NCBI GenBank assembly: GCA_019055375.1
Contig: JAHQIW010007319.1
Coordinates: forward strand, 310,001-374,000
Origin: Parelaphostrongylus tenuis
Taxonomy: Eukaryota > Nematoda > Chromadorea > Rhabditida > Metastrongylidae
Direction of reading: 5' to 3'
DNA: 64,000 nt
How positions within the stretch are numbered: the first letter of the stretch is position 1; each line of letters begins with the position of its first letter. Below the pieces are notes generated by a model. The model saw only the letters and a program-made list of their open reading frames with translations, was not told where the DNA came from and made no database searches. This document shows, in pieces, positions 57,386 to 64,000 of the stretch. The position numbers and the translations under genes are program-made.

Positions 57386-57663
57386 TCAATCATAGCACAC
57401 GCACTCGTAGAAGATGCGATAGAATTGGACTAGCAATTGTTGATCTTTAGCAGACTCAGCTGCCTTTCAAGTGCGCTACGAACGACTGGAGTTCTCTCCG
57501 AACAGAGAATAAAGAAGCAACGACCGATACCAGTAATACTTCTCCAACAATATGCAGAATATAAGAGCATTGAAGCAGAACAAAGACATAAACTCACTGG
57601 CGCAACTCTGAAGTGACCAACGACTTTTCTTTGTTATTCTTCTCCATTTTCTCTTCAACCACG

Positions 57664-59981
57664 TCATTCGCACCCTTCTCTTCGTTCCCCTCCTTCCTTC
57701 TGTTTTTTGGCAGACCTTCTATCCACCTGTAGTTCAACACTCAAAATCTAAACAAAGAAAATGCAGTCATCATTCATTCGCTCTGTTGCTCATAGCTTCT
57801 AACTACCTTTGAAACAGAAGTGTGACGGGTTTGTGGTCTCGGTTTCTTCGATACAGCGTTATTGCATGACTCTCTATGCTTCAAAAGGAAAAAAAAAGAA
57901 GATTTACAGATCAAAGAAGAATTAAAAGCATTCAAACAACTGAATTACCTCTAGAATCGATTTTAGTCTTGCTTCTTGAGCTTCGCGATGGACCGGATCA
58001 TTATCGAAGTTGCTTAAATAAGAACTACCTTCGACCTTTTCGCATTCAAAATGTTCTATCATTCTATACAGAAATGAATCAACACCATGTAGTGGCTATG
58101 AATACGTACTCAACAATCAAGGTTGGATTGAGTTTAGCCGTCGGTGGAACACCGATATCCAGAACTGAAACTTCATCAGTAGTGTCCCAGAGATTCGCAT
58201 CAACCTAAAGAACATTACTAGATCTGACAGTTCAGAAATCAGTCCGACTCTTTGTAAACGTAAACAAAACAGTCTTCTGGTGATTAGCTTGGAATACTCC
58301 ACAGAAAGCTCAAGGGCACTAATGGTTCTAAGGTGATTTTATTAATTAGTAAGCCAAACACGAAGCTATTATAGCACAGTTTATTCTAGCACCAAGCGTT
58401 TCGGAAGTTCCGTTTTCTTCAAACCCTGAAAAAATCAAGCTGTTTACAGCCCACTCAGCCAAATACCTTATTGTTTCAACAGAAAAAATTCTGGAACTCA
58501 AAACTTTTGGAAACCTCTCTTTTGGCAAAGTAATGGAGGTAGTTGGCCGAATGGATCGCAGACAAACTGATCTCCCCAGGATCTCAGGAGGACGAAACAA
58601 CCCCGTCGTCAGCCGATGGAATAATTTGCATCATAACAATTTCGTATTTCGCTATGAGAGAAGGTCTGCGAGATGTTGAACAACGCTAAGATCATATGAG
58701 TCGGCTTAGAAATAGCAAAAGTATTAAGCAACTAACATGACTGGATTTCCGTGCTATCTCATTTCTTAGAAATACGGATAGCTGTGTAACATTGAATCTC
58801 ACGACACCATCTTCTTCTACTTTTGCCATGAATCGAAAACTTCCTTCGGAATGCGAACGACTTTCCGCTAAACAGTATCAAGATAGAACAGTCAAAGAAT
58901 CATCAAAAGGGTTATACGGACCTTATAATTTCTCTGCCTGTTAAGCAGTTGCTCTTCAGATTCAAGTGTACCCGATTCATCACCATCACCACATTCATCA
59001 ACCACAACGACATCGTCATCATCAATTTCATCTTCAAGCACCGATTTCTCCAAATCAGAGCTCTCCTAAAAAGAAACAACTAAAGTTAGTCTGAGACAGC
59101 ACGTACCAAAAGGAGACTAATTTTCAGAAAGCAATCTCATCTTATCAACCTTTGGATAGATACCGAGCAAAATTATTTGCTTTGTATTTCTGCCTCGTTT
59201 TAGAAGGCAAACTCATAGTTCTTGATTTCCAGAATATTTGAGAGGACAAAACCGAAGAATGAAGTTCTTGGCGTTGATCAATCCTTAGAAGGATGTACCA
59301 CGTATTCGTATTCACCAAGCATCGTTTTAGCAAACTGTACGCAAATCTGGCCTTTGCAATGACTCGTGGTGGCCTATCTTCCACGACTACTATGGTACCA
59401 ACTCGTCGATCCGCTAGTATAAAAAGCCTGGTTGTGAGGTCGAACGATTGACCACATATGTGTCGTAGAGAGGGAACCTCTCATCACTGCGCTACACGCG
59501 CCTAATCATTTGTACTCACGACAGATAGGAATGATTGATACATCCACACGCACCTGAAGGAACTCTGTTCCGTCAATGTCGCCCAATTCTTCTGCAACGT
59601 CTACCGACTTTTCCTTTCTGGAATAATCATTAGAATGAGAAAGAGTGAAAGCACACAAGTATTCTCTTTTGAGTATTTTAAACAACGTACACGTCGGCAG
59701 ACTTCCCTCTCTGACTTTCAGGCTCCTCAAGAGCTTTCTTTACAGACGATTCGCCGTTTACCACAGCACATTTTCCTTTGCTTTCGCCAAGGTTTTCATC
59801 ATTCTGTTCAAGAGGTAATGCTTCCGTACTCACAATTATCGATACCGAAACAGCACTCTAAATGATAGAAATGATTTGAAAGTGCCACTGGTTGGTTACC
59901 GAGTTACATGCTCAAAGTAAGCGCCACCTTCAAAAGGTCATCCTCATCGACAATCATTAGACTCGACAACTCTTCAGACAT
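57664..59981 (-). CDS. Acidic/basic protein of unknown family (264 aa, 8 exons)
   Basis: Exons in coding order: 59,981-59,928, 59,857-59,691, 59,617-59,554, 59,065-58,922, 58,204-58,110, 58,063-57,949, 57,878-57,807, 57,747-57,664 (TGA at 57,664-57,666). 795 bases, one frame, phases agreeing at all seven junctions. Donors include GTACGT (twice) and GTAATT; most acceptors end TTTAG or CAG, exon 7's ends GAAG. N-terminus MSEELSSLMIVDEDDLLK; exon 4 is strongly acidic (EDEIDDDDVVVVDE); exons 5-6 look folded (VDANLWDTTDEVSVL; MIEHFECEKVEGSSYLSNFD; EAQEARLKSILE); exons 7-8 are basic (KKPRPQTRH; RRSAKKQKEGGERR). No signal peptide. A nuclear or chromatin-type role is a guess from composition only. 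Exon 8 continues open in another frame (EKMEKNNKEKSLVTSEL) to a GTGAGT donor, so another 3' form may exist. Intron 3 holds a SINE; intron 4 may hold a plus-strand gene. Confidence 0.8.
58231..58679 (+). CDS. Possible antisense gene inside intron 4
   Basis: The second piece, 58,390-58,679, follows a GTTTATTCTAG acceptor and is open for 96 codons to TGA: EVPFSSNPEKIKLFTAHSAK, YLIVSTEKILELKTFGNLSF, GKVMEVVGRMDRRQTDLPRI and a basic tail; its composition is better than the opposite strand's. The first piece, 58,231-58,332 (SEISPTLCKRKQNSLLVISL), has acceptor GATCTGACAG and donor AAG/GTGATT, but its phase does not match the second piece, so they may not be joined directly. Both fall entirely within intron 4 of the minus gene. 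No family recognised. Confidence 0.4.
59330..59510 (-). repeat. tRNA-derived SINE, family 1 (minus)
   Basis: 'ctttgcaatgactcgtggtg' at 59,352-59,371, B-box complement 'gaggtcgaacgattgaccac' at 59,436-59,455 and A-box complement 'catcactgcgctacacgcgc' at 59,483-59,502. Lies in intron 3 of the 264-residue gene. Confidence 0.72.
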
Positions 59982-60329
59982 AAAGAGAATCAATCCTATA
60001 CGATGTAGATGGGCGGTATATAATAGTCTATACCACTTCAGTAAGGTAAAGGTATTCTTCTTCTAAATTTCAATTAAACGTTGAACTTACAATGCCACCA
60101 ATAAGTAATAGAAATAGAAAGGTGAAAAAAATCACTAATGACCGTTCAATGTCGGACAATCCATCCCAAAGTACTCGCAAAATTCCCAAAAATGTTTTAC
60201 TGCGCGTACATGATAAAAGACGGTATCATTGCATGATACTATCGATATGCACTTTATGAACGAACGCTGAGCGATAAGCAGAACCTGGAACAGCACGGGG
60301 AAGGAGAGGGGGAAGGGTAGAGGGGGAGA
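59982..60329. other. Upstream region of the minus-strand gene
   Basis: A possible trans-splice acceptor (CGTATAG, 12 bases before the ATG) lies at about 59,994-60,000. No TATA-like or other promoter element can be assigned. A G-rich patch (60,297-60,325) lies next to a SINE. Confidence 0.3.
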
Positions 60330-60420
60330 GTTGGACCAGTATCTCACTCTTTCCGAGCACGTGTGCTAACCCTTGCACCACCTGTGCTCCTGTTCTTCCA
60401 TCACTTTCTACGATACAAGG
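60330..60420 (-). repeat. tRNA-derived SINE, family 2-like (minus)
   Basis: 'cgagcacgtgtgctaaccct' at 60,355-60,374 with A-box complement 'gcaccacctgtgctcc' after it; the B-box complement is eroded. A further fragment ('gagttgaacttcaatgagga') lies at about 60,617-60,636. Confidence 0.45.
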
Positions 60421-61100
60421 TATTGATTCTGTCAGTGACTAACCGTCAACGGTTTATCTCGGAAAGTACATATCGGTACTGCGCACACTTATAACAGCTC
60501 TAGGAGACATGTGATCAAACAAGAATCTTTATCTAACCTCTTTTCAAACAGTGCTATGTGACGGAACTATATATCCAACAATATTGAGTGACATGCAAAA
60601 TTTTGCTCTCAACGAGAGTTGAACTTCAATGAGGATATAAAATTTTGCCACTTCATTTTTTCATTGTATGATCCGTCTCACAGCCTCTTTTCTTGTTTCA
60701 ACGTGCGGATCCTAGTTTTCTGGAATTCGACTAGTACTTGATCTTCTTCTTTAACGTCGTGGAATCCGATTGAGTACGCTTCCTTGCAATGTCGAGGATA
60801 GCCCGGCTGTGGCGTTCCAAAGGACGTTCGCTGTCGACTGCCGGGAGGTGACGGGAGGTAAGGATCAGTCCTAAGGCCACGACAAGTATCCCAGTTACTC
60901 GCTCATAGCTCTGGATAACACCATACCAGTGCTTAGAAACGGTAAAGTTAGGAGTTTTTGAAGATGCGCACTTATAAGCGATTACTGTATAACTTATACA
61001 GTATGCAAAGCATACCGTATAAAATCTTCAAACCAAAGGATCAAGAAAGTTTCCTTGGGGAACTTCTGAAACCAGGACTACGGACTAACCGGCTGACTTT
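60421..61100. other. No gene recognised
   Basis: No exon identified. The stretch 60,790-60,890 is relatively GC-rich and unassigned. Confidence 0.35.
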
Positions 61101-61140
61101 CGCGGACCCATGCTGGCGTGTCCGCCAGCATGGGTCCGCG
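61101..61140. repeat. Perfect 18-bp-arm palindrome
   Basis: Arm 61,101-61,118 (CGCGGACCCATGCTGGCG), loop TGTC, arm 61,123-61,140, an exact reverse complement. The right arm plus flank ('ccgcggaggtcaacc') recurs diverged at 61,775-61,800 ('cagcgtgggaccgcggaggt'). It would form a very stable hairpin. Confidence 0.95.
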
Positions 61141-61384
61141 GAGGTCAACCGATTAATTTAGGCAATGCTCAAATGATTCCGTATTTCTTGATAAGCGTGC
61201 TCGGGATTGTTAAGACTACAATTTATCCACTGCAACAATAACGGCTGACGTCTCGATGGTTTAAGCTTCTTCGAGAGCCATCTTGTCGATTTTCTCCAAG
61301 TCTCCTCGCATGTAAGACTCGAATTGGCTGGTCTCCAAAAATAACTGATGGCTTCGATAGCTCATGTCGAAGAGTGGCCGCAAA
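61141..61384. other. No gene seen
   Basis: Open frames on the minus strand here have no splice support. Confidence 0.35.
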
Positions 61385-61480
61385 GCTTAAGCCTTGGAGG
61401 TGTAGTGGCAGTAGATGTCTCGGAAAGGTGAAGCAAAGGTTCAACTCCCGCCTGAGGAAGAATTTTTGAGCACCACTCAG
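61385..61480 (+). repeat. tRNA-derived SINE, family 2
   Basis: A box 'ggaggtgtagtggcagtaga' at 61,396-61,415, B box 'ggttcaactcccgcctgagg' at 61,438-61,457, flank 'gagcaccactcagtcttatc'. The acceptor-stem halves do not pair, so it is not a functional tRNA gene. Confidence 0.72.
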
Positions 61481-61849
61481 TCTTATCGAATGATTGGTGG
61501 ATCGTAAAACAACAAAACGTCGGGTTTGAGGATGTCGATGCCAGAAGGTCAGCCATTAGTTTACTACACCGATTTACTCAAATAAGTGGCTACTTAGCGT
61601 GGGAACGACTCCACCCTCTCTGCCACGATGTCACCAGCTACAGTACTACTTTTCGCTGCAAGACCCGCAGCTAAGTTCTGAATAAATTCGCCTGCGCTCT
61701 TGCAACGAGAAGCAGTACTGTAGTTGGCCGTCAATCAGGGTAGAGGTGGTGGGGTCGTTTCTGGAGCGGTCAGGGCCAGCGTGGGACCGCGGAGGTCAAC
61801 CTCATGTCCGGTCTCACTTTCAAAACACTTACCAGATTGAGAGCACGTG
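61481..61849. other. No gene seen
   Basis: Holds the second copy of the 'ccgcggaggtcaacc' phrase (near 61,800). Nothing else identified. Confidence 0.35.
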
Positions 61850-62150
61850 TAATTCAGTGGCTAGAGGGCTCTATGACACATAAAGTCGGCAGATCAATCG
61901 ACAGTCGACGGCTAATCTCGCGCGCTCATGGCCCCTATAGGGCCAGGGCCGGTGAGCTGATTCGATGCCTGACTGGGAGGATAGCAGCACTGACTTGATA
62001 CAGCGGGCCAGCTCGAACAATGTGAAGGCTAGATGTGCGTTCAATCACTCCAAACAGGGCTACGAATGGAATCCAATGCAAGCCCCATTTCTCAGGGATT
62101 GGTCGATGATGGAGTTTCCGGCAACCATCCTAAACTACTGCGTAGTTCGA
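61850..62150 (+). repeat. tRNA-derived SINE, family 1
   Basis: Head 'tcagtggctagagggctcta' at 61,854-61,873 (A box) with a drifted B box near 61,905; body 'gactgggaggatagcagcac' at 61,971-61,990 and 'tgtgaaggctagatgtgcgt'; tail 'agggattggtcgatgatgga' at 62,093-62,112. Confidence 0.72.
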
Positions 62151-62174
62151 TGCAAATAAAAAAGTGATAAAGGA

Positions 62175-62560
62175 TGAGCTCTCGGTACTCACTGGTCCCT
62201 CGAAAATACGCCACGCATTCGACTTCGTCAAGCGTCCTTTGATCTCAGTGAGATGTAAGACATGGGGGTTCAAGCACGGGATTGAACCAAAGACCACGAG
62301 TGCATGACCGAGTACCTCTAGTCACTGCGCCATACGCGTAACAAGATACTAGATGCATGCCCAACCTTGACAATGACTCGCAATGGTCTATCGATGTGCC
62401 GAGTGCTGCAGGCCTCCCAAACTTATCCGGTACCAATTCGTCGACCCCGGTGGACGTAAGACTTGGGGAACCCGAGCACGGGATTGAACCGTCGACCACG
62501 TGCCCGCCGTTGAGCACCCCTAACCACTGCGCATTACGCGCCATATAATACGAAGCAAAA
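62175..62560 (-). repeat. Two nested or tandem family 1 SINEs (minus)
   Basis: Copy A, 62,175-62,345: 'gaaaatacgccacgcattcg' tail, B-box complement 'gggattgaaccaaagaccac' (62,279-62,298), A-box complement 'gtcactgcgccatacgcg'. Copy B, 62,346-62,560: 'gcccaaccttgacaatgact', 'cttatccggtaccaattcgt', B-box complement 'gggattgaaccgtcgaccac' (62,481-62,500), A-box complement 'accactgcgcattacgcgcc'. Copy A lacks the middle of the body. Confidence 0.72.
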
Positions 62561-62892
62561 AAGAGAAACAGAAAAAAAGAGATGACCCACCTGAAGGCGA
62601 TCTCCAACTGGTACAGCCTGCCTTGGGGGAGGAAGACGAAAAGGACGACGCGCGCCGACGCGGCGCATCGAAAGAGGAAATTGCACAACATCGCGATTAC
62701 CGTAATCCAAGATCATACTACTGAACAATACTGCGGATACAGTAATCCTAAATTCATTTCGCCACATCATTTCTCACCGTACGACGGCCGTTCGGACGCC
62801 CTCCCCCTCCACCTCCAGCCCCTCTCTTTTGTTTATTTGTTTTTGTTTGTAAACAACTTTCGGTTCTTTTTGGTTAGGGGGGGGGGACAAAT
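62561..62892. other. No gene recognised; homopolymer
   Basis: Overlapping frames on both strands (62,245-62,932) derive partly from SINEs. A G run of 10 lies at 62,877-62,886. A locally GC-rich patch (62,640-62,670) is unassigned. Confidence 0.35.
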
Positions 62893-64000
62893 GAAAAACC
62901 GATCTCATTCGCTGGAGAGAAATTTTTCATAGGAGTGTTAGGAAACCATTCGAAAGCTGAGATTCCAACAGCCCTACATCGACAGTTTTTTATAACATAC
63001 TTTTATAATTCTGTAAAACCAAGATAAAACTTTGTCCCAGACGCGCATATTTCTCATCGGGCAGAGCTCTTTCTTTGAACTGCTAGTAATCATTCGATAG
63101 CGCAATTGTTTCTGATTCGAACGATGTGCTTATATTCTGAAAAGACCGTCTCCCTGCAACGCATCATGTAAAATGAGTTGAATTCGCACGCTCGACCATG
63201 GTGGAGTTTGGCCAATTCACGTGCGGTCGCGTGAGGCAACCACGTGCGCTGGCGCGGTCTCGTAAGATCGGTATAAGGCCCATCAACCACCGCGTGATCG
63301 GCACGTGAATTGGCCAAGGGCCATCCTGATCGCAGATGGAGTTCAACTTCATCGCTGCGTTTTTTTTATAACATACTTCTATGATGCTGTAAAACTAGCA
63401 TAAAACTTTGCCCCAGGGGCGCATATTTTTCGCCGGGCAGAGCTCTTTCTTTGGGCTGCTAGTAATCATTCGATAGCGCAATTGTTTCTGATTCGAACGC
63501 TGTGCTTATATCCTGAAAAGACCGTCTCCCTGCAACGCACCATGTAAAATAAGTTGAATTCGCATGTTCGACCACGGTGGGCTTTGGCCAGTTCACGTGC
63601 GGTCGCGTGAGGCAGCCACGTACGCCGGCGCGACTCTCGTAAGATCCGCGTAAGGTCTATCGATCGTCGCGCTTATCGGCACGTGAATTGGCCAAAGGCC
63701 GTCCTGATCGCATATGGGAGTTCAACTTTATTGCTGCGTTTCAGAGAAACGATTTTTTTAGGTTAATAAGCACTACGTTGGAATCAGAAACGATTACGCT
63801 GTCGAACGATTACTGACAGTTCAAAGAGGGAGCATGTCTTGCGAGAAATACGCACGTCGGCAACGCAAGGAATCTCCTGTAGCGACGTCGAGATAAGGCT
63901 TTGAGAAAAACCGGTAACTTGAGGCTGTAGCCTGAAGTCTCAGCTTTCGAATGGTTCCCAACAGTCCTACAGAGAGTTCCTCTCCAGCGAATGAGATTGG
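62893..64000. mobile_element. Non-autonomous element with long terminal inverted repeats
   Basis: Left end 'cgatctcattcgctggagag' (62,899-62,918) and 'accattcgaaagctgagatt' (62,945-62,964) are mirrored at the right edge of the window ('tctcagctttcgaatggt' at 63,937-63,954; 'tctccagcgaatgagattgg' ending at 64,000). Inside, two direct units of about 380 bases (62,986-63,360 and 63,361-63,745) each hold an inverted motif: GGCCAATTCACGTGC-like and GCACGTGAATTGGCCAA. A third inverted phrase near 63,773-63,830 mirrors 63,080-63,120. No transposase gene. The window cuts the right end, so the target duplication cannot be seen. Confidence 0.75.

Noticed and set aside
57876..58208. 110-codon plus-strand open frame
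   Set aside because: It is the antisense shadow of exons 5 and 6 of the minus gene, which have matched splice sites and phases.
61385..61480. Functional tRNA gene
   Set aside because: A and B boxes are present but no acceptor or anticodon stems pair, and the sequence belongs to a dispersed SINE family.
1..64000. CRISPR arrays, bacterial operons or prophage
   Set aside because: No regularly spaced identical repeats, no long intronless genes, and exon structure is eukaryotic throughout.

Overview
The window looks like nuclear DNA of a parasitic nematode, most likely a clade V strongylid such as a hookworm. This rests on sequence character only: AT-rich, gene-poor DNA; exons with nematode-type acceptors (runs ending TTTCAG or TTTAG) and introns that are often 50-70 bases; and a repeat load of tRNA-derived SINEs, RTE-type LINE remains, mariner remains, fold-back elements and Penelope-like terminal pieces. 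Nothing prokaryotic was seen: no operon, CRISPR array or bacterial promoter layout.

Layout. 1-30 kb is almost entirely repeats and decayed transposons. It holds one isolated exon of a sulfide:quinone oxidoreductase-like flavoprotein (2.1 kb, minus strand), a palindromic mariner relic (3.9-4.7 kb), an interrupted RTE LINE (7.4-10.2 kb), a direct tandem repeat with a hammerhead ribozyme in each unit (10.9-11.5 kb), a 460-base fold-back (12.0-12.5 kb), a mariner pseudogene (18.9-19.5 kb) and two large inverted structures with outward-facing hammerheads (23.3-24.0 and 29.2-29.5 kb). 30-50 kb continues in this style, with three further inverted elements carrying degenerate hammerhead-like ends (33.6, 43.3 and 48.3 kb), a second mariner palindrome (44.4 kb) and a few small exons, the best at 47.7-48.3 kb.

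The main protein-coding part is 50-60 kb on the minus strand. I could assemble two multi-exon models in which reading frame and intron phase agree at every junction: an 8-exon, 264-residue acidic-then-basic protein (57,664-59,981) and, downstream on the same strand, an arginine-rich, probably disordered protein of at least 327 residues over 8 exons (52,410-56,269) that may end in an exon at 50,525-50,785. I recognise neither family. Possible plus-strand exons lie between and inside them. 60-64 kb is again SINEs plus a 1.1-kb element with terminal inverted repeats that runs off the right edge.

The strongest signal is a family of minimal type I hammerhead ribozymes. The copy at 23,332-23,374 is structurally perfect, and others occur as a direct tandem pair and as outward-facing inverted pairs. 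Hammerheads are known from Penelope-like elements and retrozymes of other eukaryotes. The repeated outward-facing inverted layout, and the tandem unit that could release a monomer of about 317 bases, are the features most worth testing.
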